A stretch of DNA of 64,000 bases from Glaciecola sp965660625 (lineage in GTDB: Bacteria > Pseudomonadota > Gammaproteobacteria > Enterobacterales > Alteromonadaceae), in the NCBI GenBank assembly GCA_965660625.1, contig CBFIAR010000015.1:1-64000 (forward strand), written 5' to 3'. This document shows positions 55,099-64,000 of this stretch, one piece after another. Every line of letters starts with the position of its first letter. The first letter of the stretch is position 1. A program made the position numbers and the translations under genes. The notes under the pieces are model-generated. The model was not told the DNA's origin and did not search any database. It saw nothing but the letters and a program-made list of their open reading frames with translations.

Positions 55099-55952
55099 TG
55101 CACTACCTCTTTAGATCTCGCTAAATTCCAATTATGCCAAACCGGCTTGCACGACAGCGGGATGTCCAAACGGCGACCTAGCTCAGTAAAACGACTTGGA
55201 AAATGAAAGTCAGATCCTACCGACGCAAGCAAAGCATTGTCAGACATAATCTCTTGTAATAATTTTTTCTTATCTGCCGACATGTTCGGATGTGTTATCT
55301 CCATCGCATCGCCTCCCCATTTTGCAAACTCGGAGACTAACCTGCGCAGCCATTTTGTGCTCATATCATAGTGCCCGGGATGGGCTAATACCGCTTGGCC
55401 GCCAGCGTCATGTACCCATTCAATAGCTTCCTGGATGCTAATCCACTTAGGAGTGACATGCGCTTTTTTATTCTTAGCTAAATACGCACTAAATGCGTGT
55501 TGAGGATGCGTACAAATTGATTTTTGCACCAACGCTTTGGCAATATGATTCCTCGAAATCTGAGCGCCATCGGCAATCTCCAGAGCAAGCTCATAAATAC
55601 CTTCGTGCCCACATTTAGCTAATTTCTGACAAATTCGCTCAGCTCGTTTATCACGTTCAGCAAGTTGCCCCTCTAAACGTTGCAGAAAAACGGGGTCATC
55701 TTTATTCACTCGCAGTCCAACGATATGAATATCGAACCCATGCCAAGACGTCGAGAGCTCAATACCCGCAATAATGCTTAATTTCATATTGCTATTTTTT
55801 GCGTATTCAGAGGCAATGCCAATGCCGGCAACGGTATCGTGATCGGTAATAGCAAGTACATCGACCTGCATTTGTTGGGCACGTTGCACCAATTCAACAG
55901 GCGTAAGTGCGCCATCTGAACAAGTTGAGTGACAATGTAAATCTATTTTCAA
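55095..55952 (-). CDS. rnm: RNase AM / 5'-3' exoribonuclease, PHP-domain protein
   Basis: This 285-residue PHP phosphoesterase has the metal-binding start KIDLHCHSTCSDGALTP, then ITDHDTVAG, IAGIELSTSW, VLAHPGHY and GSDFHFP. It matches YciV/Rnm, which matures 5' ends of rRNA in E. coli. The start is a TTG at 55952 with AAGAAG about eight bases upstream; no ATG gives the KIDLHCH start. It diverges from the trp leader, the same arrangement as in E. coli, and heads the yciO-scpA transcript. Confidence 0.92.
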   Translation of the reverse strand: MKIDLHCHSTCSDGALTPVELVQRAQQMQVDVLAITDHDTVAGIGIASEYAKNSNMKLSIIAGIELSTSWHGFDIHIVGLRVNKDDPVFLQRLEGQLAERDKRAERICQKLAKCGHEGIYELALEIADGAQISRNHIAKALVQKSICTHPQHAFSAYLAKNKKAHVTPKWISIQEAIEWVHDAGGQAVLAHPGHYDMSTKWLRRLVSEFAKWGGDAMEITHPNMSADKKKLLQEIMSDNALLASVGSDFHFPSRFTELGRRLDIPLSCKPVWHNWNLARSKEVVQ

Positions 55953-56104
55953 AACATTTTCTTCTTAAATTTTGCAACTAAAACGGTCAATAGGCTTGAC
56001 ATAAAGACCGATTTGTTTTCTCCTATGCAGTATACATGAAAGCAAAACGTATAAATACGGATTAGCTCAAATACAAACACGAAAACGCAAATTATGAGAG
56101 CACG

Positions 56105-56212
56105 GTGAAAAAAATTCAAACACAACTTACAGCATCCAATTTTGCAGTGTCGCGTGCAAAATCGAATAATGTTCGTCAAACAAATGTTTGGTGGTGGCAC
56201 AAGCTCAACTAA
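56105..56212 (+). CDS. trpL: trp operon leader peptide
   Basis: This 35-residue open frame from GTG 56105 has three consecutive Trp codons (TGG at 56189-56197, residues 29-31) and stops at TAA 56210-56212, immediately before the attenuator. GAGAG lies four bases before the GTG; no in-frame ATG is nearby. Ribosome stalling at the Trp codons when charged tRNA-Trp is scarce would select the antiterminator, as in enteric trp leaders. It was found by reading the leader and is shorter than usual gene-calling limits. The GTG start is an inference; the Trp triplet is unambiguous. Confidence 0.85.
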   Translation: MKKIQTQLTASNFAVSRAKSNNVRQTNVWWWHKLN

Positions 56213-56271
56213 GGGCTGTGTAAACGTGTTCGTTTCGCAAAATTAAAGCCCGTTTCACGGGCTTTTTTTTT
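56198..56271 (+). promoter_or_regulatory. trp attenuator with alternative pairings
   Basis: CACAAGC (from 56198), just after the Trp codons, can pair with GCTGTG (56215-56220), a 1:2 stem with one bulge. GGGCT (56213-56217) can instead pair with AGCCC (56247-56251), blocking the terminator. The two pairings compete, as in a classical attenuator. An inner hairpin AAACG/CGTTT (56222-56235) sits between them and could fold inside the antiterminator. The terminator arm is listed separately. Confidence 0.75.
56245..56271 (+). terminator. Attenuator terminator of the trp operon
   Basis: AAAGCCCGT (56245-56253), TTC loop, ACGGGCTTT (56257-56265) is a perfect 9-bp stem, followed by a T-run through 56271. 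It lies 32 bases after the leader stop and about 120 bases before trpE, so it is the intrinsic terminator of leader transcripts. Confidence 0.93.
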
Positions 56272-56389
56272 GATTCATTTTTGCCCAAAAATAAAAATAT
56301 AAAAATCAAGCAAGTAAAAATGAGATAATGCGTAGTGGCCAATTCAGCGGCTTCAAGTAGTAATAGAATAAACAAGAACGAGAGTAAAA

Positions 56390-58033
56390 ATGAGTTTAGC
56401 AGAATTAGGACAACTACCCGGTCAGGTTGAAAGTATCATTATTGAAGGACCCTACGTAAGTGACCCACTATTGGCTTATCAAGCACTTGGCAAAGAAAAT
56501 AGTTTATTGCTGGAATCAGCTGAAATTGATAGCAAAGCAAATTTAAAGAGCTTGCTATTAATTGACGCCGCCATCCGCATACAATGCAATGAACAGAATG
56601 TCACCATTACTGCCCTTACGGCGAACGGCCTATCGGTGTTGCCGCTCTTAGTTGAAACGTTAAGGCCTTATTATTTAAAACAAGACGCATCTGAAGGGAC
56701 CATTCGTTTTGAGTTTCCCCCTGCTGATCAAAATCTAGATGAGGACTCTCGTCTTAAGCAAGCTAGCGTATTCGACGTGTTGCGCGCCTTGACTGAGCAT
56801 ATTCAAACCTTGCGGGACCACCCTCATGCACTCTTTTTGGGCGGCGTATTTTCATATGACCTGTTTGGTACATTTGAAAAACTGCCTGAGGCCATCTTTG
56901 GCGACAACAACTGCCCAGAATATGTGTTCTATCTGGCTGAAACCTTACTACTCATTGATCATCAAAACACACATACACAGATAATCGGTTCGGTGTTTAG
57001 CGGCCCTCATGTTGCGCAACACTACTTTAATATTCATCAACGGATAGAGCAGATAAAGCATGAATTGGCAGCGCTGCCTTTAGAAATAACTGCGGCTGAA
57101 ACAGTAACCAACATTGCATTAAAAGTAGACAAATCTGACGAGGCATACTGTGCAGACGTTATTGCATTAAAAGAACACATCTTAGACGGTGACATTTTTC
57201 AAGTTGTGCCGTCTCGGTCTTTTAGTTTACCGTGCCCTTCTCCATTAGCCGCTTATCAACAATTGAAGATACAAAATCCTTCTCCTTATATGTTTTATTT
57301 GAATGACCAAGATTTCATTATGTTTGGCGCGTCACCTGAGTCAGCTTTAAAATATGACAAAGGTAGCAATGTAGTAGAGGTTTATCCAATTGCAGGGACT
57401 CGCCCTCGCGGTAAGCGTCCAAGCGGTGCCATCGACTATGATTTAGATAGTCGATTAGAGCTAGACCTGCGCCAAGATGAAAAAGAAAAATCAGAACATA
57501 TTATGCTGGTTGATTTAGCTCGTAATGACGTTGCAAAAGTTAGCAAGGCTGGCACCAGACATGTCAAAGATCTCCTGAAGGTCGACAGGTATTCGCATGT
57601 CATGCACCTAGTTTCTCGCGTTATTGGCGAATTACGAGACGACCTAGACGCACTGCACGCCTATCAAGCTTGCATGAATATGGGGACCTTAGTAGGCGCT
57701 CCCAAAGTCAGCGCCGCCTCATTAATTAGAAATATCGAGAAACAGAAGCGCGGCAGCTATGGCGGTGCAGTAGGTTACATCAACGGTAATGGCGACATGG
57801 ATACCTGTATTGTGATCCGCTCCGCTTTCGTCAGATTAAAAACAGCTTATATTCAAGCAGGTGCCGGCGTTGTAAACGATTCGATACCACAAGCTGAAGC
57901 AGACGAAACTCGAGCAAAAGCACAAGCAGTAATATCCGCAATCATAGCAGCGCACGCGCCTAAACCTGATTCAAAAAAGCTCACTGATAACGAAAATATT
58001 GGCGGTAAAACGCAACAAGGAGAGTCAGCATGA
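56390..58033 (+). CDS. trpE: Anthranilate synthase component I
   Basis: This 547-residue chorismate-binding enzyme starts MSLAELGQLP and carries the tryptophan-feedback element LLES at about 40-43. The chorismate domain blocks follow: DIFQVVPSRSF, PYMFYLNDQDFIMFGASPES, PIAGTRPRG and VGAPKVSAASLI. It makes anthranilate with TrpG, which starts four bases before the trpE stop (overlap). AGAGTAAAA lies before the ATG. The ~30-residue C-terminal tail is rich in Lys and Asn. Confidence 0.98.
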   Translation: MSLAELGQLPGQVESIIIEGPYVSDPLLAYQALGKENSLLLESAEIDSKANLKSLLLIDAAIRIQCNEQNVTITALTANGLSVLPLLVETLRPYYLKQDASEGTIRFEFPPADQNLDEDSRLKQASVFDVLRALTEHIQTLRDHPHALFLGGVFSYDLFGTFEKLPEAIFGDNNCPEYVFYLAETLLLIDHQNTHTQIIGSVFSGPHVAQHYFNIHQRIEQIKHELAALPLEITAAETVTNIALKVDKSDEAYCADVIALKEHILDGDIFQVVPSRSFSLPCPSPLAAYQQLKIQNPSPYMFYLNDQDFIMFGASPESALKYDKGSNVVEVYPIAGTRPRGKRPSGAIDYDLDSRLELDLRQDEKEKSEHIMLVDLARNDVAKVSKAGTRHVKDLLKVDRYSHVMHLVSRVIGELRDDLDALHAYQACMNMGTLVGAPKVSAASLIRNIEKQKRGSYGGAVGYINGNGDMDTCIVIRSAFVRLKTAYIQAGAGVVNDSIPQAEADETRAKAQAVISAIIAAHAPKPDSKKLTDNENIGGKTQQGESA

Positions 58034-58665
58034 GCAGTAACATTAACCTAGTGCTGATTGACAATATCGATTCCTTTACCTATAACCTCGTTGATGAAAT
58101 TAGAAGCTTAGGCATTGACATGACGATTTATCGTAATACGGTAGCACCGCAAACCGTGCTCGATAAATTAGCAGAATATGAAAAAATTGGTCCCACCCTA
58201 TTAATGCTTTCGCCCGGACCAGGTGCACCAGCTGACGCTGGCTGCATGCCCGAGCTACTGCAAAAGGTACGCGGCAAATATCCGGTGCTTGGCATATGCT
58301 TGGGCCATCAGGCAATAGTGGAAGCTTATGGTGGCGTTGTGGCAAGAGCACCCACGGTAATGCATGGTAAGGCTTCACAAATGAGCTATGATGAGAGCGT
58401 AGAAGCACAGTCCATTTTTGCAGGTTTGCGCAATCCCTTATCAATTGCCCGTTATCACTCGTTGGTTGCTACTGAAATACCTGATAGTTTGCAGATTATA
58501 GCTAACATAGATGGTTTGGTTATGGCAGTTTTACAAGCGAATGATAGAATGCTGGGTTTTCAGTTTCATCCTGAATCAATACTGACCTGTGCTGGCAGTG
58601 TATTACTAATGCAAAGCATTGCATTTTTAGCCGGTACATCGGAACAACATGATTCAGCAGAGTAA
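58030..58665 (+). CDS. trpG: Anthranilate synthase component II (glutamine amidotransferase)
   Basis: This 211-residue class I glutamine amidotransferase has LIDNIDSFTYNLVDE, the oxyanion block LSPGPGAPADAG, nucleophile Cys in GICLGHQAIVE, and FQFHPESIL with the catalytic His and Glu. It supplies ammonia to TrpE. It overlaps trpE by four bases. Unlike E. coli it is not fused to TrpD. Confidence 0.97.
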   Translation: MSSNINLVLIDNIDSFTYNLVDEIRSLGIDMTIYRNTVAPQTVLDKLAEYEKIGPTLLMLSPGPGAPADAGCMPELLQKVRGKYPVLGICLGHQAIVEAYGGVVARAPTVMHGKASQMSYDESVEAQSIFAGLRNPLSIARYHSLVATEIPDSLQIIANIDGLVMAVLQANDRMLGFQFHPESILTCAGSVLLMQSIAFLAGTSEQHDSAE

Positions 58666-58744
58666 TCTAAAGAAACGAAAATCTTAGCTTACAAAAATAG
58701 TATCGGGTCACGCAATGATAATGGACGGATAGGTTAAAAGAGAC

Positions 58745-59803
58745 ATGAAAGCAGTGAATACACGATCTCGTGAAATGGCCTTTGGGCCGCAAGATATGCT
58801 CAACGCATTAGAGAAACTTTATGCCCAGCAATCATTAAGTTTTGTTGAAGCAGAAGCGGTGTTTAACCGTGTAATGCTCGGAGAGGTAAGTGAAGTTGAA
58901 CTGTCTGCATTGTTGGTTGCATTAAAGATAAAAACTGAAAGCATTGACGAAATAGCGGGTGCCGCATCAGCGATGGTCAGCAATGCGAAACCGTTTCCAC
59001 GACCAGCATACAACTTTAGCGACATTGTTGGCACTGGGGGTGATGGCCATAACACCATTAATGTATCAAGCGCAGCCGCGGTGGTCGCTGCTAGCTGTGG
59101 TGTCAAAGTGGCGAAACATGGCAACCGAAGTGTCTCGAGTAAATCAGGTTCATCCGACCTTTTCGCTGCCTTTGGCTTAGCCTTAGATATGAGTCCTGAG
59201 ACTGCCCGTAAATGTCTTGATGAGGCAAATTTGTGCTTTTTAGCTGCACCTGCGTATCATTCTGGTGTGAAGTATGCCATGCCGGTTCGCTTAGCGTTAA
59301 AAACCAGAACCTTGTTTAATATTTTAGGCCCCTTGGCTAATCCGTCCAGACCGACGCATAGCCTCTTGGGTGTCTATACACCGAACTTGCTTGACACATA
59401 TGCGCAAACATTGGTGGCCTTAGGACATAAACGAGCATTGGTCGTTCACGGCAGCGGGCTTGATGAACTTGCGCTGCATGGCAGCAGCCAAATTGTAGAA
59501 GTCAACAACGGAGCCATAACGAAAAGTGAAGTGGCCCCTGCTGATTTTGGTTTGAGCAATTATTCGTTGAATGCTATCGAAGGTGGTGAGCCTGAGCAAA
59601 ACAGAGCGCTCATTGCGGATGTTTTCAATGGCCAAGGAAAATCTGCTCATACTGCAGCTATCGCCATGAATGCAGCAGCATTGATTAAATTAAATGCGAT
59701 GGCAAATACGTATAAAGAAGCTTGCGACATGGCGATGGCCTCGATAGAAGCCGGTAAGCCTATGCAGACAATTGAAACAGCTGCGCAGTTAAGCCAGATG
59801 TGA
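58745..59803 (+). CDS. trpD: Anthranilate phosphoribosyltransferase
   Basis: This 352-residue enzyme has the glycine-rich PRPP site DIVGTGGDGHNTINVSSAA, the KHGNRSVSSKSGSSDL block, and LGPLANPSRP. It condenses anthranilate with PRPP. AAGAGAC precedes ATG 58745. It is a standalone TrpD, while enteric genomes fuse it to TrpG. Confidence 0.97.
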   Translation: MKAVNTRSREMAFGPQDMLNALEKLYAQQSLSFVEAEAVFNRVMLGEVSEVELSALLVALKIKTESIDEIAGAASAMVSNAKPFPRPAYNFSDIVGTGGDGHNTINVSSAAAVVAASCGVKVAKHGNRSVSSKSGSSDLFAAFGLALDMSPETARKCLDEANLCFLAAPAYHSGVKYAMPVRLALKTRTLFNILGPLANPSRPTHSLLGVYTPNLLDTYAQTLVALGHKRALVVHGSGLDELALHGSSQIVEVNNGAITKSEVAPADFGLSNYSLNAIEGGEPEQNRALIADVFNGQGKSAHTAAIAMNAAALIKLNAMANTYKEACDMAMASIEAGKPMQTIETAAQLSQM

Positions 59804-59867
59804 ACTGTCAGTACAAGGTAAAGTTAAAAATGTTAATCCTATCAACTGGAAGATGTAAGAGAGTATT

Positions 59868-61286
59868 GTGGCTAAAAACGTATTAGAAAAAATTGTTGAT
59901 GACAAAAAAGTGGAAATCGCACAACGAAAAATTGATTTCCCACTGAGCGATTTTATCGACACACTATCGCCTTGTAGGAAGGACTTTTTTGCTGCTTTAG
60001 CTGCGCCTAACGCGAGTTTCATTCTTGAATGCAAAAAAGCGTCACCATCCAAGGGCTTGATAAGAGAAAATTTCGACTTAGACGAAATTATTGCAGCTTA
60101 CGCGCCGCATGCTAGCTGCTTCTCGGTATTAACTGACGAAAAGTATTTTCAAGGTAAATTTGAATACCTCGACTACATAACATCAAGAGTGACACAACCG
60201 GTCATCAATAAAGATTTTTTTGTCGATGAATATCAAATCTATCTTGCTCGCTACCACAATGCTGATGCAGTGTTATTAATGCTCTCAGTGTTGAACGATG
60301 AGGAATTCAAAACCTTAAGCGCGCTTACTCACAAACTAGGCATGGATGTGCTTACGGAAGTCAGTAATGAAGAGGAAGTACATAGAGCCTTAGCGCTGAA
60401 TGCCAACATTATTGGTATTAATAATCGTAATTTACGTGATTTAAGCACCGATCTTGCGACAACAGAGCGCTTGGTACCACTGATCACGAAAAATGGTTTT
60501 GACGGCGTTATTTTATCTGAATCAGGCATTTATCAGCATTCAGAAGTGCAACGTCTGAGTCCGCTTGTAAACGGTTTCTTAGTGGGTAGCGCTTTAATGG
60601 CAGAAACGAATTTAGTGAACGCCGTTGAAAAGCTGATATTCGGCGAAGTGAAAATTTGTGGCATCAATTCAGTCGAGAATGCGCTAAAAGTAATGGCGAC
60701 TCCCGCAAGCTATATCGGCTTGATTTTCGCCACTAAGTCGCCTCGTTACGTTTCTATTGAGCGCGCACTGGAAATAGCAAACCTTGGCGATAGCAAAAAA
60801 CGTGTCGGTGTGTTTTTAGATAATCCTATAGAAATGGTTGCTGACTACGCACGCAAATTAACGCTATCTGCTGTGCAGCTGCACGGCAATGAATCATTAG
60901 AGTATATCCAGACGTTGCGCACGATGCTGCCAGAGTCATGCGAAATTTGGGCGGTCGAGTCAGTATTGCAAAACCAAGTAGACCTCACTGATTTTGTTAG
61001 CGATACACTGTCTGCAAAGCTCGAAATTGCCGATAAAGTCTTACTCGATTGTAAAGTTGGCGACCAAGTGGGCGGCACCGGCGCCACATTCGATTGGCAA
61101 TTGTTAGAGGATGTGCCTCACAAACACAGACTGATATTAGCGGGCGGACTAACACCAACTAATATCAAGGCGGCTAAGCAAACCCACGTCGCCATACTAG
61201 ACGTCAATTCAGGTGTTGAAGACTCACCTGCTGAAAAATCAGAATCCAAATTAAACAGTTTATTTAGCTTATTGAGAGAATACTAA
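59868..61286 (+). CDS. trpCF: Indole-3-glycerol-phosphate synthase / phosphoribosylanthranilate isomerase fusion
   Basis: This 472-residue bifunctional enzyme has residues ~1-255 as TrpC (MAKNVLEKIVDDKKVEIAQRK; FILECKKASPSKG; ILSESGI) and residues ~256-472 as TrpF (EVKICGINSVENALKVM; LDCKVGDQVGGTGATFDW; LAGGLTPTNI). The start is GTG at 59868. It catalyses two successive steps, isomerising PRA to CdRP and cyclising it to indole-glycerol phosphate. The fusion matches enteric TrpC(F). Confidence 0.97.
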   Translation: MAKNVLEKIVDDKKVEIAQRKIDFPLSDFIDTLSPCRKDFFAALAAPNASFILECKKASPSKGLIRENFDLDEIIAAYAPHASCFSVLTDEKYFQGKFEYLDYITSRVTQPVINKDFFVDEYQIYLARYHNADAVLLMLSVLNDEEFKTLSALTHKLGMDVLTEVSNEEEVHRALALNANIIGINNRNLRDLSTDLATTERLVPLITKNGFDGVILSESGIYQHSEVQRLSPLVNGFLVGSALMAETNLVNAVEKLIFGEVKICGINSVENALKVMATPASYIGLIFATKSPRYVSIERALEIANLGDSKKRVGVFLDNPIEMVADYARKLTLSAVQLHGNESLEYIQTLRTMLPESCEIWAVESVLQNQVDLTDFVSDTLSAKLEIADKVLLDCKVGDQVGGTGATFDWQLLEDVPHKHRLILAGGLTPTNIKAAKQTHVAILDVNSGVEDSPAEKSESKLNSLFSLLREY

Positions 61287-61327
61287 GTCAAACTGTTTGG
61301 TTAAAATTAAAAGAAGCGAGCCTTAAA

Positions 61328-62509
61328 ATGAATAAATTGGAAAGTAAATTCGGTGATTTCGGCGGCATGTATGTCCCAGAATTGCTCATTCCTGCCCTCG
61401 ACCAATTAGAGCAGGCATTTTTAGATGCGAAAGATGACCCTAGTTTTCAAAAAGAATTTATGGGCTTATTGAAAGATTATGCAGGTCGTCCTACTGCGAT
61501 GACACTAACCCGAAACATTGTGACAAATCCACTGGTTAAGCTATATTTAAAACGTGAAGATTTGTTGCACGGCGGTGCACATAAAACTAACCAAGTGTTG
61601 GGTCAGGCTTTATTAACCAAGCGCATGGGAAAAACTGAGGTTATCGCTGAAACTGGCGCTGGCCAGCATGGCGTAGCAACTGCTTTAGCCTGCGCACTAT
61701 TAGGATTGAAAGCACGTATTTACATGGGTGCAAAAGACGTTGAAAGACAATCGCCTAATGTATTTAGAATGCGCTTGATGGGTGCCGAAGTTATTCCCGT
61801 TGATTCCGGCTCAGGCACCTTGAAAGACGCCGTTAATGAAGCAATGCGCGACTGGTCGGCTAACTACGATAAAGCACATTATTTGTTAGGCACCGCTGCG
61901 GGTCCTCACCCATTCCCGACCATCGTGCGTGAATATCATCGTATGATTGGTGAAGAAACCCGTGCACAAATTATGGAAAAAGAAGGTCGCTTGCCTGATG
62001 CTGTTGTTGCCTGTGTTGGTGGTGGCTCTAATGCGATAGGCATGTTCGCTGACTTCATTGATGAACCTTCTGTTCGCTTGGTCGGCGTAGAGCCTGCTGG
62101 TAAAGGTATTCACACTAAAGAACATGGTGCGACTATCGTAACTGGTACAAAAGGTATTCTGCACGGGGCTTACACCTATATTATGCAAGACGAAGATGGT
62201 CAAATTGAAGAGTCCTATTCCGTATCCGCTGGTTTGGATTACCCTGCGGTAGGCCCACAACACGCATTTTTAGCTGAAACGGGACGAGCTGAATATCATG
62301 CAATTACTGACGTAGAAGCATTGAATGCATTTCAATTGCTGGCTAAAAAAGAAGGTATTATTCCGGCTTTGGAACCCGCTCATGCCCTTGCTCACGCGCT
62401 GAATATGGCAGATGAAGCAACGGAAGAAACTATTATCGTGCTCAACTTATCCGGACGAGGTGATAAAGACCTAGCGCACGTTATTAGTATTTTAGGAGAC
62501 GACCTATGA
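61328..62509 (+). CDS. trpB: Tryptophan synthase beta subunit
   Basis: This 393-residue PLP enzyme has the Lys Schiff-base block GGAHKTNQVLGQALL, EDLLHGG, and GGGSNAIGMFADFI for phosphate binding. It condenses indole with serine. The start MNKLESKFGDFGGMYVPE matches the family. trpA overlaps its end by four bases, as expected for the channelled alpha/beta complex. Confidence 0.98.
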   Translation: MNKLESKFGDFGGMYVPELLIPALDQLEQAFLDAKDDPSFQKEFMGLLKDYAGRPTAMTLTRNIVTNPLVKLYLKREDLLHGGAHKTNQVLGQALLTKRMGKTEVIAETGAGQHGVATALACALLGLKARIYMGAKDVERQSPNVFRMRLMGAEVIPVDSGSGTLKDAVNEAMRDWSANYDKAHYLLGTAAGPHPFPTIVREYHRMIGEETRAQIMEKEGRLPDAVVACVGGGSNAIGMFADFIDEPSVRLVGVEPAGKGIHTKEHGATIVTGTKGILHGAYTYIMQDEDGQIEESYSVSAGLDYPAVGPQHAFLAETGRAEYHAITDVEALNAFQLLAKKEGIIPALEPAHALAHALNMADEATEETIIVLNLSGRGDKDLAHVISILGDDL

Positions 62510-63318
62510 GTACCGCACGTTACGCCGATATGTTTGCTAACTTAAAAGCAAAAAATGAAGGCGCGTTTGTGCCTTTCGTCATGATTGGCGATCCAGACCA
62601 AGCTACATCCTTAGCTATTATCGATCAATTGGTAAAAAGCGGCGCTGATGCACTGGAACTGGGTATCCCCTATTCTGACCCCATTGCCGACGGCCCAACG
62701 ATACAAAAAGCGAGTATTCGAGCCTTAGACAGTGGCATAAGGCCAAAGAACTGTTTTGAAGTACTCACGCAAATACGCAAACAGCATCCAACTGTGCCAA
62801 TCGGCTTATTGCTATACAGTAACCTAGTCCTAGCCAACGGTATCGATAACTTTTATGAGCGAGCTGCGGCAGCGGGAGTCGACTCAATTCTTATTGCAGA
62901 TGTACCGCTCAGAGAAGCAGACCGCTTTATCGCCATTGCAAAGCAGCACGACATTCAGCAAATCTTGATTGCGCCGCCAAATGCGAGTAACGAAACCTTG
63001 CAAGCCATCGGTGAGAAATCTGACGGTTATACCTATCTATTAGGTAGATCTGGTGTGACTGGTGCTGAAACTGCCGTAGAAATTCCAGCGGCGGAACTCA
63101 TTGCAAAATTAACCCAATATAAGGTTGCTCCTCCACTGCTAGGTTTTGGTATTAGCACGCCAGAACAGGTAGCCAATGCCATTCAGTCAGGTGCAGCGGG
63201 CGCTATTTCAGGCTCTGCCACCGTAAATATCATTGAATCAAACTTAGCAGACAAAGATAAAATGCTGGTGGAATTAGGCAAGTTTGTAGCCAAAATGAAG
63301 GCTGCTACAATACTATAG
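62506..63318 (+). CDS. trpA: Tryptophan synthase alpha subunit
   Basis: This 270-residue TIM barrel has the catalytic Glu in DALELGIPYSDPIADGPTIQ, the Asp-containing ADVPLREADRF, and the phosphate loop GFGISTPEQV. It cleaves indole-glycerol phosphate and channels indole to TrpB. It overlaps trpB by four bases and ends the biosynthetic genes; yciI follows after about 80 bases. Confidence 0.98.
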   Translation: MSTARYADMFANLKAKNEGAFVPFVMIGDPDQATSLAIIDQLVKSGADALELGIPYSDPIADGPTIQKASIRALDSGIRPKNCFEVLTQIRKQHPTVPIGLLLYSNLVLANGIDNFYERAAAAGVDSILIADVPLREADRFIAIAKQHDIQQILIAPPNASNETLQAIGEKSDGYTYLLGRSGVTGAETAVEIPAAELIAKLTQYKVAPPLLGFGISTPEQVANAIQSGAAGAISGSATVNIIESNLADKDKMLVELGKFVAKMKAATIL

Positions 63319-63397
63319 TTAATGCTGGGCTTGTAAAACTTAAACCTTTGCACACAAGGTATATTGGAAAACTAAGCTCGTCAAAAAAGGAGAACTT

Positions 63398-63697
63398 ATG
63401 TGGTATGTTATTTACGCTGAAGATGTTGAGAACAGTTTAGCGATAAGAATGGAAGCCAGACCGGCGCATTTAGAGAGAATTAGTGCATTGGTGAATGAAG
63501 GACGCGTTTTAGTTGCGGGACCAACGCCCGCAATTGACAGTGAGGATCCAGGAGCAGCAGGCTTCACTGGTTCCTTGATTATTGCGCAGTTTGAGTCCTT
63601 ACAAGATGCCCAAGAATGGGCGCAAGCAGATCCATATGTAAGCGCAGGTGTGTTTAAATCAGTCACCGTCAAACCTTATAAAAAAGTGCTGCCATAA
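63398..63697 (+). CDS. yciI: YciI-family protein
   Basis: This 99-residue dimeric alpha/beta ferredoxin-like protein has WYVIYAEDVENSLAIRMEARPAHLERI, GRVLVAGPTPA and the QADPYVSAGVF block of YciI. Some YciI-like proteins have weak hydrolase activity, but the cell role is unclear. The ATG has AGGAG upstream. The trp-yciI order is shared with enterics. Confidence 0.93.
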   Translation: MWYVIYAEDVENSLAIRMEARPAHLERISALVNEGRVLVAGPTPAIDSEDPGAAGFTGSLIIAQFESLQDAQEWAQADPYVSAGVFKSVTVKPYKKVLP

Positions 63698-63726
63698 ACT
63701 AAGCAACTCGGGACAGTATAAACAAT

Positions 63727-64000
63727 ATGGCTGTATTTATTACCCACAATATTAGTATTGAGGAAAGCGAATTCAATCTGTCCGCCACTCGCTCGCAGGG
63801 AGCTGGCGGACAGCATGTCAATAAAGTTGCGACAGCCATATACCTACGTTTCGACATCAATCAATCATCACTTCCAGATAAAATCAAAGAAAAACTGCTG
63901 AGCAGCAATGATTCACGCATTACATCCGATGGCATTTTAGTCATTCGAGCTCAAAGTCATCGCACTCAAGAACAGAACAAACGAGATGCAATTAAACGCC
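63727..64000 (+). CDS. arfB: Peptidyl-tRNA hydrolase ArfB (YaeJ), cut by window edge
   Basis: ATG 63727 opens a frame through the last base, 91 residues so far. It carries the release-factor GGQ at 27-29 (SQGAGGQHVNKVATA), the feature that lets ArfB hydrolyse peptidyl-tRNA on stalled ribosomes, and SHRTQEQNKRDAI. A full ArfB has ~140 residues with a basic C-terminal tail, so about 50 residues are missing beyond the edge. It lies 29 bases after yciI. Confidence 0.93.
   Translation, partial: MAVFITHNISIEESEFNLSATRSQGAGGQHVNKVATAIYLRFDINQSSLPDKIKEKLLSSNDSRITSDGILVIRAQSHRTQEQNKRDAIKR

Noticed and set aside
55990..56040. trp promoter with a TrpR operator
   Set aside because: TTGACA at 55996 is present, but no -10 hexamer lies at good spacing and no CTAG-type TrpR half-sites are seen. 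Only the attenuator is supported.
56094..56108. ATG-started leader peptide upstream of the GTG
   Set aside because: The ATG at 56094 is out of frame with the Trp codons and stops after four codons.

Overview
The window is a typical chromosomal stretch of a marine gammaproteobacterium, most likely Alteromonadales (Alteromonas/Glaciecola/Paraglaciecola-like). This rests on moderately AT-rich DNA, a large TonB-dependent receptor, a TPR-sulfotransferase, a BCCT transporter, and several gene orders shared with Enterobacteria and Shewanella: metG/apbC, yafS/gloB/mltD, truA-accD-folC-dedD-cvpA-purF, and rnm divergent from trpL-trpE. The lineage is inferred from gene content, not from a database search.

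Layout. 1-4.6 kb is the most accessory-looking part. It holds an edge-truncated reverse transcriptase (YMDD type) whose 5' side has two stem-loops. Next comes a two-gene unit of a RimK-like ATP-grasp ligase overlapping a GNAT/C39-peptidase fusion, with a small secreted acidic cysteine-containing protein diverging from it. 4.6-11.4 kb: HdfR-like regulator, small charged protein, M1 aminopeptidase lipoprotein, modABC molybdate uptake, DUF2721 protein. 11.7-16.7 kb: tRNA-Pro(GGG), a 2OG-Fe(II) oxygenase, dcd, apbC and metG. 16.9-24.4 kb: TPR-sulfotransferase, TonB-dependent receptor, BCCT transporter and MarR regulator. 24.5-34.3 kb: recQ, yafS, gloB, mltD, cysS, ppiB, lpxH, miaE.

34.3-42 kb is an adaptor plus two RND pump genes with no outer-membrane factor beside them. 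42-45.5 kb: hexapeptide acetyltransferase, LemA with a DUF3137-like partner, and a Yip1-like membrane protein. 45.7-56 kb is a long leftward series of housekeeping genes: rnm-yciO-scpA-scpB-rluB, then truA-accD-folC-dedD-cvpA-purF. 56.1-64 kb is the rightward trp operon: a leader peptide with three Trp codons, a classical attenuator, trpE, trpG, trpD, trpCF, trpB, trpA, then yciI and an edge-truncated arfB.

How the genes work together. The trp operon is a complete chorismate-to-tryptophan pathway with visible transcription attenuation. The mod genes form a complete ABC importer. ScpA/ScpB make a condensin subcomplex. The ATP-grasp/GNAT-protease pair is the best candidate for an incompletely described peptide-synthesis or protein-tagging system. 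The reverse transcriptase with its structured leader is the second candidate. No CRISPR array, insertion sequence, rRNA or prophage was seen.
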